The translations under genes and the position numbers were made by a program. 7,362 nucleotides of DNA from Acidimicrobiales bacterium (GTDB lineage: Bacteria; Actinomycetota; Acidimicrobiia; Acidimicrobiales; JABEUL01): NCBI GenBank assembly GCA_027451605.1, contig DAIDJA010000083.1, positions 1-7,362 on the forward strand, read 5' to 3'. The first letter of the stretch is position 1, and each line of letters opens with the position of its first letter. The notes beneath the pieces were generated by a model. That model did not search any database. It was given only the letters and a program-made list of their open reading frames with translations, and was not told where the DNA came from. Below, piece by piece: positions 1 through 5,156 of the stretch.

Positions 1-267
1 CATATCATACGGGCTGACTACGATGACAATAAGCTTTCTTCAATTGTAGATTTAATACCGACCCTAAAACCCGGTGTCACTGAATGCGTCTTAAGGCCAA
101 GTGCGGACACTCCCGAAATTAAATCGGTCGCAGACGACAACAACATCAGAGTTGACGATTTTGAAGTCTTTAATAATTCGAGCTCTTTGAATCAATTGTT
201 GGACAGTCATGACATAAAGTTAATTACTTTTGACGATCTGCGGCAATATCTCAGATCACAGGACTGA
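1..267 (+). CDS. Partial YdjC/ChbG-like carbohydrate deacetylase, C-terminal end
   Basis: The reading frame is open from the first base to a TGA at 265-267 and gives 88 residues; the start lies outside the window. The visible part resembles the C-terminus of the YdjC/ChbG/HpnK family of metal-dependent carbohydrate deacetylases. It has the conserved stretch LKPGVTECVLRPSADTPEIK (residues 22-41), then RVDDFEVF (50-57), and a final segment with IKLITFDDLR like the family's 'IxLIGYRxLR' ending. Members of this family remove acetyl groups from amino sugars or related substrates. The N-terminal metal-binding residues are not visible, so activity cannot be judged. It converges on mca. The assignment is by remembered family pattern and the substrate is unknown; another TIM-barrel deacetylase is possible. 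Confidence 0.6.
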   Translation, partial: HIIRADYDDNKLSSIVDLIPTLKPGVTECVLRPSADTPEIKSVADDNNIRVDDFEVFNNSSSLNQLLDSHDIKLITFDDLRQYLRSQD

Positions 268-310
268 ACATAAGATCAACTATCGCGAAGTTTGAATTTG
301 AGTTACGTTA

Positions 311-330
311 AGCCAAATTATAATTTGGTT
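311..330. repeat. Perfect 16-bp AT-rich palindrome in the convergent spacer
   Basis: Positions 313-328 read CCAAATTATAATTTGG, an exact inverted repeat. One G-T and one A-T pair extend the possible RNA stem to 311-330 with a four-base loop. It is not followed by a T run on either strand, so it is not a complete terminator alone. It may stabilise the 3' end of the upstream transcript just before the terminator at 342-370. Confidence 0.45.
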
Positions 331-341
331 AAGGACCGTTT

Positions 342-370
342 AAAAAAAGGCCTTCAAAAAGGTAGTTTTT
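342..370. terminator. Bidirectional intrinsic terminator between convergent genes
   Basis: A short stem CCTT/AAGG (351-354 with 359-362, loop 355-358) is flanked by an A7 run at 342-348 and a T5 run at 366-370. The A and T runs can also pair across a small internal mismatch and lengthen the stem. On the minus strand the hairpin is followed by C and then seven T, which suits the end of mca. On the plus strand it is followed by TAG and TTTTT, which suits the upstream deacetylase. The G+C part of the stem is short, so efficiency is uncertain. A further T8 run at 410-417 follows a weak 4-bp stem (388-391/397-400) and may help on the plus strand. Confidence 0.5.
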
Positions 371-431
371 CAATAAATAAAGAGCCCGGATTTCTTATCC
401 CGCAACGACTTTTTTTTGAGAAGTTCCTAAA

Positions 432-1352
432 TTAACCGAATATGCCTTCAAAAAGATCCGATTTTGGCTCAGAACCATTGTCGACTAAATTTACTGCCAA
501 ATGATAGTCGTCGTAAGGGTATATTGAATCCAAAACTTCGTCGGGTAACCCAAACCAGAACTTCGATTTTGGATCTATCTGAGTTCTGTGCTCCAAAAGT
601 GCCAGCCTCCTCACCGAAGCAGATTCGGCTACATCGATGGTAGTTGTCACCTCCTCTTCCACCCTGTCCTTCACCCGTTGAAACCATTTTTCATCAAACG
701 GCGACTCAAGACCAAGCTCGATAAACTTCTGATGCATGCTTAGAAATCTGTCACGCGACCATACCGTATAAAAAAGCCTTAAAGGTTTGAAGGGCTCTCC
801 GGCTTCCGGGTATTTTGAAGCATCGCCTGCGGCAAAAAAAGCGGTCTTTGCCACTTCATGAGTCTTAATATGATCCGGATGAGGGTAACCGGCCTGCTCG
901 GCACCGTAAGTAATGATTACCTGTGGTTTTTGATCCCTTATGATTCTTACCAGCTTTGATACGGCGTCATCTAAGTCCGCCTTCCAAAAACATCGCGGAT
1001 TTGAATTGGCTTCCGAGTCCGGCATTCCCGAATCACGATATCCCAGTCTAAAAACCTCTTTATAACCAATAACCTTTGCCGCGTTATCCAATTCGTTGGA
1101 TCTAACCGCGCCTAAATTTTCCTTAATTTCAGGAAGATCCATTTCTGGATTCAGAATATCTCCCTCTTCGCCCCCGGTGCAACATACCAATACAGTATTT
1201 ACGCCTTTTTTGGCATAATAAGCAACCGTCGGTGCCCCTTTGGATGATTCATCGTCCGGATGAGCATGAACGGTCATTAGACACAAACCGTCTTTTAAAT
1301 TATTTATATCTTCTTTATCGCCTGTCAAATTTGGGTCACTCAATTTTGTCAT
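432..1352 (-). CDS. mca: Mycothiol S-conjugate amidase (LmbE/PIG-L family)
   Basis: This 306-residue protein matches the Mca branch of the LmbE/PIG-L zinc deacetylases. Mca cleaves mycothiol S-conjugates in the cytosol into a mercapturic acid, which is exported, and GlcN-inositol, which is recycled, so it detoxifies electrophiles. The motif VHAHPDDESSKGA at 28-40 carries the zinc ligands H31 and D34 and the catalytic D33. GYPHPDH at 155-161 supplies H158 and the third zinc ligand H161. GGEEGDILNP (60-69), HRTQIDP (255-261) and the closing DLFEGI (299-304) are Mca-like and argue against the related enzyme MshB. About 20 residues precede the first beta strand, somewhat more than usual. M26 is an alternative start, but it would cut into that strand, so the ATG at 1352 is preferred. 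No clear Shine-Dalgarno sequence precedes it. Confidence 0.88.
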   Translation of the reverse strand: MTKLSDPNLTGDKEDINNLKDGLCLMTVHAHPDDESSKGAPTVAYYAKKGVNTVLVCCTGGEEGDILNPEMDLPEIKENLGAVRSNELDNAAKVIGYKEVFRLGYRDSGMPDSEANSNPRCFWKADLDDAVSKLVRIIRDQKPQVIITYGAEQAGYPHPDHIKTHEVAKTAFFAAGDASKYPEAGEPFKPLRLFYTVWSRDRFLSMHQKFIELGLESPFDEKWFQRVKDRVEEEVTTTIDVAESASVRRLALLEHRTQIDPKSKFWFGLPDEVLDSIYPYDDYHLAVNLVDNGSEPKSDLFEGIFG

Positions 1353-1370
1353 AACTATAATTCTAACTGT

Positions 1371-1376
1371 ATTATA
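1371..1376 (-). promoter_or_regulatory. Consensus -10 box for mca, giving a very short leader
   Basis: The minus strand reads TATAAT exactly here, 18 bases before the mca ATG. Transcription would start near 1364, leaving a leader of only about a dozen bases with no purine-rich ribosome binding site. The -35 region at the usual spacing (about 1394-1399, CATAAA on the minus strand) is poor. Leaderless or nearly leaderless mRNAs are common in actinobacteria, so this fits, but it rests on one motif in AT-rich DNA. Confidence 0.5.
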
Positions 1377-1479
1377 CGACCTTTACCCGTTTGTTTATGT
1401 CGGCTCAACCATTGACTTTTACTTTATTGTAATATTCAAAATCAGCTATGATTAATAACCTGAACTTGCAAAAGGAGAC

Positions 1480-1496
1480 CTTTCCCGCCGGGAAAG
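1480..1496. repeat. 17-bp palindrome, possible operator
   Basis: CTTTCCCG and CGGGAAAG form two perfect 8-base arms around a single central C. As RNA it would make a 7-bp stem with a three-base loop. No T run follows on either strand, which argues against a terminator. The perfect dyad and its place about 105 bases upstream of the mca -10 box are more like a site for a dimeric DNA-binding protein. No regulator is encoded in the window. Confidence 0.45.
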
Positions 1497-1633
1497 TAAA
1501 ATCTGATTTCTAAAACGAGATTTTCAATAAAAGAACCTCGTAGCTGATACCGTCCATAATCACTTTATCGATGTCCTAAAAATAGAACAGTCTGCATAAA
1601 GTAAACGCAAACAAAATCTACCTCCCGGACTCC

Positions 1634-1689
1634 AAAATTAGTATTGGAAAATTAGTATTGGAAAATTAGTGTTGGAAAATTAGTATTGG
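1634..1689 (+). repeat. Four tandem copies of a 14-bp unit
   Basis: The unit AAAATTAGTATTGG occurs four times in a row at 1634-1647, 1648-1661, 1662-1675 and 1676-1689. The only difference is A to G at 1671 in the third copy. The array is non-coding and sits about 270 bases upstream of the pspA start. It may be iterated binding sites or slippage-generated repeats that vary in number between strains. Confidence 0.9.
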
Positions 1690-1805
1690 TTTTTTGCTGA
1701 ATTCAGGTTAGCCAACATTTTTGTCATTGCAACCCACTAAAATATTTATTTTTCATTAAAATTTCTGTACCGAAGTGTCTAAAGCAACGGGTTTAACTAA
1801 ACTTT

Positions 1806-1912
1806 TTGACATAGACGTCGCCGATAGATTGAAAAAGGCGATTTTATAAGTCAAATGCGACGGACCGGTAATTTAAGTTACCCATTTATTAACATTAGAC
1901 ATTCGGTATAAA
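1806..1912 (+). promoter_or_regulatory. Probable pspA promoter zone
   Basis: A perfect TTGACA lies at 1806-1811, but the bases 16-18 further on (around ATTGAAAA, 1828-1835) are a poor -10. A separate TATAAA at 1907-1912 could be a -10 giving a leader of about 38 bases, but it lacks a good -35. An inverted repeat, TCGCC at 1818-1822 with GGCGA at 1837-1841 followed by TTTT, lies between them and could be a weak attenuator or a binding site. I did not find a clear ECF-sigma GGAAC/CGTT pair. A promoter must lie in or near this zone, but its exact position is uncertain. Confidence 0.3.
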
Positions 1913-1942
1913 CTATTAAACGGACAATTAAATCTTAAATCG

Positions 1943-1947
1943 GGAGG
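1943..1947 (+). promoter_or_regulatory. Strong ribosome binding site of pspA
   Basis: GGAGG lies nine bases before the ATG at 1957. It also sits close to another ATG at 1950, but that one is in a different frame and reaches no useful reading frame, so 1957 is the start. Confidence 0.8.
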
Positions 1948-1956
1948 AAATGCACT

Positions 1957-2736
1957 ATGAGTGTAATGAAAAGGCTATCGACCATAATGCAGGCAAAAGC
2001 CAACAAAGTTCTTGACAAAGCTGAAGATCCGCGGGAGACGCTGGATCTTTCATATGAGAAACAGATGGAGCTCTTGCAGAAGGTCAAAAAAGGTATTGCC
2101 GATGTTGCCACATCAAAAAAGAGAATAGAGATGCAGGCTCAACAACTTCAGGATCAGGCCAATAAACTTCAGGATCAGGCCAAACAAGCCTTAACCCAGG
2201 GTCGCGAAGACCTGGCAACTGAAGCCCTGAACCGTCGGGCGTCAATTGCAGAACAGCTCACCGGACTTGAAACACAGCACAAGCAGCTTGAATCACAGGA
2301 ATCTAATTTGGTGGCACAAAGCCAGCAACTTCAGGCAAGAGTCGAGGCATTCAGAACTCAGAAAGAGACAATGAAAGCGTCATATACGGCAGCCGAAGCC
2401 CAAACCAAGATTAACGAAGCGGTAACGGGACTTTCCGAAGAGATGGGCGATATGGGGATGTCTATGCAAAGAGCCCAAGATAAGATTGCCGAGATGCAAG
2501 CCCGGGCCTCGGCCATGGATGAACTAACGGCATCGGGAGCATTGCCGGATATTACCGGAGGAACCGATACCATCCAGGCACAGCTAAATCAGACCAGTCG
2601 CAGCTCACAGGTCGAACTTGAACTCCAAAGTCTGAAGGCAGAATTGGGACAAAGTTCGACTCCCCAACAACTTCCCGAGGCTACTTCCGGGGAAGTAGCC
2701 GGAGAAGCACAACCTGCGGGGGGTGAATCAAATTGA
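1957..2736 (+). CDS. pspA: PspA/IM30-family membrane-stress protein
   Basis: This 259-residue protein is PspA, a peripheral inner-membrane protein of the ESCRT-III-like PspA/Vipp1 family. It binds damaged or stressed membranes and polymerises to maintain the proton-motive force. Residues 1-22 can form the amphipathic membrane-binding helix. EDPRETLDLSYEKQMELLQK (23-42) is the typical actinobacterial segment, followed by long coiled-coil helices to about 190, including GREDLATEALNRR (82-94). Two adjacent seven-residue repeats, QLQDQAN and KLQDQAK (63-76), add one heptad. The tail (about 230-259) is low-complexity, rich in Gly, Ser, Glu and Pro, and makes it longer than the 222-residue E. coli protein. 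It is the first gene of the psp cluster and overlaps pspAA. No PspF or ClgR regulator gene is in the window. Confidence 0.93.
   Translation: MSVMKRLSTIMQAKANKVLDKAEDPRETLDLSYEKQMELLQKVKKGIADVATSKKRIEMQAQQLQDQANKLQDQAKQALTQGREDLATEALNRRASIAEQLTGLETQHKQLESQESNLVAQSQQLQARVEAFRTQKETMKASYTAAEAQTKINEAVTGLSEEMGDMGMSMQRAQDKIAEMQARASAMDELTASGALPDITGGTDTIQAQLNQTSRSSQVELELQSLKAELGQSSTPQQLPEATSGEVAGEAQPAGGESN
2143..2184 (+). repeat. 21-bp tandem duplication inside pspA
   Basis: AACTTCAGGATCAGGCCAA occurs at 2144-2162 and again at 2165-2183, a 21-base period. It is in frame and adds exactly one coiled-coil heptad (QLQDQAN then KLQDQAK). The near-identity of the DNA suggests a fairly recent duplication or gene conversion, although other PspA proteins also have similar neighbouring heptads. 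Confidence 0.75.
2721..2726 (+). promoter_or_regulatory. Ribosome binding site deciding the TTG start of pspAA
   Basis: GGGTGA, at the end of a six-G run (2718-2723) within the last codons of pspA, stands six bases before the TTG at 2733. It supports this TTG as the true start and translational coupling between the two genes. Confidence 0.6.
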
Positions 2737-2999
2737 TTATCAGAATTTTAGGACAGGGCAAATATAAACTCGATGATTCAAAAAACAAAGCACTCGAAGA
2801 TCTGGATTCCAAACTGACATCCGCGGTAGACTCAAACGATGAAGCAGCATTTAGGGCGGCATTGGACAATATTATAGGCTTTGTTAAATCCGAAGGTACC
2901 ACGGTAGATTCGGATCATTTCGGACCCAGCGACCTGACACTTCCTCATTCGGACTCGACTCTTCAAGAACTTAAAGAACTGCTGAGCCAAGAGGGGTAA
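2733..2999 (+). CDS. pspAA: PspA-associated protein PspAA
   Basis: This is an 88-residue acidic cytosolic protein with no membrane segment or cysteine. It matches the small PspAA family encoded next to pspA in many actinobacteria. It opens with the strand MIIRILGQGKYKLD, followed by helices rich in Asp, Glu and Lys. It ends with the family's typical GPSDLTLPHSDSTLQELKEL (64-83). The molecular role is unknown; gene-neighbourhood work treats it as a PspA partner. The start is a TTG overlapping the pspA stop as TTGA, with a good ribosome binding site, so the two are probably made in a coupled fashion. The htpX ribosome binding site lies in its last codons. Confidence 0.82.
   Translation: MIIRILGQGKYKLDDSKNKALEDLDSKLTSAVDSNDEAAFRAALDNIIGFVKSEGTTVDSDHFGPSDLTLPHSDSTLQELKELLSQEG
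2991..2996 (+). promoter_or_regulatory. Ribosome binding site of htpX
   Basis: GAGGGG ends nine bases before the htpX ATG at 3006 and lies inside the last two sense codons of pspAA. Ribosomes ending pspAA translation could therefore restart on htpX. Confidence 0.6.
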
Positions 3000-3005
3000 T
3001 ATCGA

Positions 3006-3908
3006 ATGGCGAAAACCAAGTTCGGCACGGACCACGGTCTGAATTTTAGGATGTTTATAGTAGGACTGTTACTGGTCCTTCTATATGCAATCGTAGTGGG
3101 GATACTTTTTGCGGTTCATGTACCGATAGTTTTTGCCGTTGTTATTGCCTTGGTTGTTTTGGGGATACAGTATTTTGCTTCGGCAAAAATCGCTTTATTT
3201 TCAATGCAGGCACGAGTAGTAACCCCTGAGGAGGCCCCAAAACTGCATGGTCTGATTGACAGGCTCTGTGCTTTAGCCGATATGCCCAAACCCGAAGTGG
3301 CAATTGCCAATACGGATATTCCAAATGCGTTTGCCACCGGTCGAAGTCCAAAACATGCCGTTGTTTGCGTAACTACCGGCATCTTGCGACGACTCGATGA
3401 CCCTGAAATGGAAGCCGTGCTATCACATGAACTTTCCCACGTTGCCCATCGTGACGTAGCAGTTATGACTGTGGCGAGCTTTCTTGGAATGGTAGCGGGT
3501 CTCTTGACTCGTTTAGCCTTTTATGCCGATATCTTCGGCGGCGACGAAAACGGCAATACCGCCGCAGTTGAAATTGCCGTTATGCTCGTTTCTGCAATCA
3601 TCTATGCCATAAGTTTTCTTTTGATAAGAGCACTTTCAAGATACAGAGAACTTTTGGCCGATCGGTCGGGAGCTATTTTAATCGGACGACCCTCCCTCCT
3701 TAAAAGTGCACTACTCAAAATTACGGGTGCAATGGGGCAGATTCCGACTAAAGACATCAGGGCCGCCTCCCATTTCAACGCATTCTTTTTTGCTCCCGCA
3801 TTTTCAAAGGACTCTTTTGACCTGTCAAGTATATTTTCGACTCACCCTCCGATTGAAAAAAGAATTGCGGCCTTGGATGCTCTTGAAGCCAAGATGCAGG
3901 GTCGTTAA
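3006..3908 (+). CDS. htpX: HtpX-like membrane zinc metalloprotease (M48)
   Basis: This 300-residue integral membrane protease degrades damaged or misassembled membrane proteins, with its active site facing the cytosol. The sequence shows two N-terminal membrane segments (about 14-36 and 39-57). The zinc motif HELSH at 141-145 has ligands H141 and H145 and catalytic E142. Further hydrophobic stretches lie at about 152-172 and 188-208. The third ligand E215 is in SRYRELLADR (211-220), and STHPPIEKRI (278-287) is the conserved M48B end. The length is normal and all catalytic residues are present. The 6-base gap after pspAA places it in the psp operon, where a membrane protease would complement PspA in repairing membrane damage. 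Confidence 0.93.
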   Translation: MAKTKFGTDHGLNFRMFIVGLLLVLLYAIVVGILFAVHVPIVFAVVIALVVLGIQYFASAKIALFSMQARVVTPEEAPKLHGLIDRLCALADMPKPEVAIANTDIPNAFATGRSPKHAVVCVTTGILRRLDDPEMEAVLSHELSHVAHRDVAVMTVASFLGMVAGLLTRLAFYADIFGGDENGNTAAVEIAVMLVSAIIYAISFLLIRALSRYRELLADRSGAILIGRPSLLKSALLKITGAMGQIPTKDIRAASHFNAFFFAPAFSKDSFDLSSIFSTHPPIEKRIAALDALEAKMQGR

Positions 3909-3969
3909 TGAGGGATTTCCGAATACCTTTTGGGAAACTTTCAAAAAGCTACTCTTCTGTTAACAAATT

Positions 3970-3999
3970 TTGAGTGATTAGACTATTAAAAAATATTAA
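3970..3999 (+). promoter_or_regulatory. Possible internal promoter before pspAB
   Basis: TTGAGT at 3970-3975 and TATTAA at 3994-3999 are 18 bases apart and match the vegetative consensus 4 of 6 at each box. They lie in the 102-base gap between htpX and pspAB, where a start just before the pspAB ATG would leave almost no leader. AT-rich DNA gives such matches by chance, so this is weak. Confidence 0.22.
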
Positions 4000-4010
4000 C
4001 TGGGATAAAA

Positions 4011-4589
4011 ATGGGATTATTTGACGCAATCAGAGGAAAGACCAAACCGGTTGAAGCTAAATTAGACGCACTTTTCAGACTTCCGAGTGCGAGTTTAACC
4101 CTATTTGCCTCAGATGAGTACCAGCTTGTCCCGACTGCAGCGGTGTGTATGAGCCCGACAGCCGCAGACACGTTTGATACGGCTTTCGGAGAAACTTTAA
4201 AGTTAATTCAAGACGCTAATTCGGATCAAAAACCGGAAATTCAAAATGACACTTACGGATACCGATGGATAATATTCCAGGGAGGCGAAGTCGACGATTT
4301 GGTGACAAAAGCCCACATGATCAATTCGACAATTGAATCAGCCGGATGGGGACCTCAACTACTTTGTTCGGTCTTTAAATTTAACGTTACGTCCAGCATA
4401 AATACAAACAGCAAAGCACTTTATCTTATCTACCTGTTCAAAAGAGGAACCTTTTATCCTTTTTTCCCACTGGAAAACGAAAAGAGAGATAACCAAGCGG
4501 AACTACACTTAAAGGCGATACTGAGCGGTGATCTGCCTATAGAAGAAGACTTAACGAAGTGGTTTCCCATCTGGGAAATGCCACTTTAA
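4011..4589 (+). CDS. pspAB: PspA-associated protein PspAB
   Basis: This 192-residue protein lacks a signal peptide or membrane segment and matches the PspAB family found beside pspA and htpX in actinobacteria. Family stretches in order are LDALFRLPSA (18-27), YGYRWII (82-88), INSTIESAGWGPQLLCS (104-120), FKRGTFYPF (143-151), RDNQAEL (159-165) and WFPIW near the end (184-188). No enzyme motif is evident and its biochemistry is unknown; a role with PspA or HtpX in membrane stress is inferred from gene order. The ATG is preceded by a weak GGGA (4002-4005). The 102-base gap from htpX leaves open whether it shares the psp transcript. Amino-acid conservation appears strong across the whole length, so the gene is intact. 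Confidence 0.85.
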   Translation: MGLFDAIRGKTKPVEAKLDALFRLPSASLTLFASDEYQLVPTAAVCMSPTAADTFDTAFGETLKLIQDANSDQKPEIQNDTYGYRWIIFQGGEVDDLVTKAHMINSTIESAGWGPQLLCSVFKFNVTSSINTNSKALYLIYLFKRGTFYPFFPLENEKRDNQAELHLKAILSGDLPIEEDLTKWFPIWEMPL

Positions 4590-4905
4590 GAAACGGCTAT
4601 TTTCAATATCTTTTTCATTGATACCTCAGTCTTTAATATCTCATCATTTTATGCAAGATCGGTATTTACCTTTTTGGGTTTATTATTTGAGCTCCTTGCA
4701 GCTATTGTGGTTTCAACTAACTAATCCATAGCTAATTTATGGCTGATTCTCAGGTTATTTGTGTTAAATAAATTCAATTGACGAAATATCCTGCTCGCCA
4801 GAATGGCAACGGTCCGATCAAAGTTACTGGAAGACAATTTTAACGATGGTAAAGTTATACTAGTCAAATAAAATAAATATATAAAAATTAAAAGACGGAG
4901 CTAAA
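4590..4905. other. 316-base spacer between pspAB and the DUF3107 operon
   Basis: The spacer is AT-rich and holds no convincing gene. Two short frames (4651-4731, 26 codons, hydrophobic; 4803-4871, 22 codons) lack ribosome binding sites. I see no strong terminator for pspAB; the only dyads are short (GGTATTTACC at 4661-4670, then TTTTTGGG; and CCATA/TATGG at 4726-4742). The last 50 bases probably contain the promoter and ribosome binding site of the next operon. Confidence 0.5.
4856..4861 (+). promoter_or_regulatory. Candidate -10 box of the DUF3107-ATPase operon
   Basis: TATACT matches the TATAAT consensus in 5 of 6 bases and stands 44 bases before the TTG start, giving a leader of about 38 AT-rich bases. 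The upstream AAGACA (4831-4836) is a partial -35 with a long 19-base spacing. The placement is sensible but the evidence is thin. Confidence 0.33.
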
Positions 4906-5142
4906 TTGATCGAAATAAAAATAGGCTTAACACAGGTGCCGAGAGAACTGGACATTGAATTGAGCAAAGATACCTCCAGGGATGAACTGGTTTCCGAAAT
5001 AGAGAAAATGATGACTTCAGGAGAGGGAATTCTTTGGTTAACCAACCGCAAGAATTCCAAAATTGCGGTTCCGGTATCCAAAATATCATTTATTGAAATT
5101 TCGGATGAACTCGAAGAGCGCAGGGTAGGCTTCGGCGCTTAA
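4906..5142 (+). CDS. DUF3107 family small protein
   Basis: This 78-residue protein belongs to DUF3107, a small actinobacterial family that includes mycobacterial TB9.4 (Rv3208A). It is recognised by the opening EIKIGLTQVPRELDIE (3-18), by GILWLTNRKNSKIAVPVSKI (41-60) and by the invariant-looking end RRVGFGA (72-78). It has no cysteine, signal peptide or membrane helix, and is likely a compact cytosolic alpha/beta protein. The function of the family is not established. It starts at a TTG with GGAG (4897-4900) five bases upstream, and the next ATG-type start would cut away the conserved N-terminus. Only 14 bases separate it from the first ATPase gene, so the two are probably co-transcribed and it may be a partner of the ATPases. 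Confidence 0.82.
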   Translation: MIEIKIGLTQVPRELDIELSKDTSRDELVSEIEKMMTSGEGILWLTNRKNSKIAVPVSKISFIEISDELEERRVGFGA

Positions 5143-5156
5143 CCGCATCCGGTGAC

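Larger units (their letters stand above)
1353..1956. other. 604-base non-coding region between divergent mca and pspA
   Basis: I found no gene here on either strand. The longest ATG-started frame I noticed is 21 codons (1448-1513) and has no credible ribosome binding site. The region holds the mca -10 box, a 17-bp palindrome at 1480-1496, a looser inverted repeat (AAAATCT at 1498-1504 with AGATTTT at 1518-1524), four tandem 14-bp repeats at 1634-1689 and the pspA leader. It is long for an actinobacterial divergent spacer, so regulation of pspA, mca or both is likely concentrated here. Confidence 0.6.

Noticed and set aside
432..1352. MshB (mycothiol biosynthesis deacetylase) instead of Mca
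   Set aside because: The ILNP motif after GGEEGD, HRTQIDP and the DLFEGI ending are typical of Mca.
1448..1513. A 21-codon frame (ATG at 1448) in the mca-pspA spacer
   Set aside because: It has no Shine-Dalgarno sequence before the ATG, and it runs through the palindrome at 1480-1496, which explains the sequence better.
3706..3963. An 85-codon plus-strand frame overlapping the end of htpX
   Set aside because: It lies out of frame within the clearly conserved end of htpX (STHPPIEKRI region), has no ribosome binding site and resembles no family I know.
4563..4578. Hairpin TTTCCC-ATCT-GGGAAA at the end of pspAB
   Set aside because: It lies inside codons for the conserved WFPIWE motif and is not followed by a T run, so coding constraint explains it.
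4651..4731. A 26-codon hydrophobic frame beginning MQDRYLPFWVYYL
   Set aside because: A small membrane peptide is conceivable, but there is no ribosome binding site or promoter, and AT-rich DNA readily gives hydrophobic short frames.
4803..4871. A 22-codon frame (MATVRSKLLEDNFNDGKVIL...) just upstream of DUF3107
   Set aside because: It looks protein-like, but lacks a ribosome binding site and overlaps the likely promoter of the operon; it could be a gene remnant but this cannot be shown.
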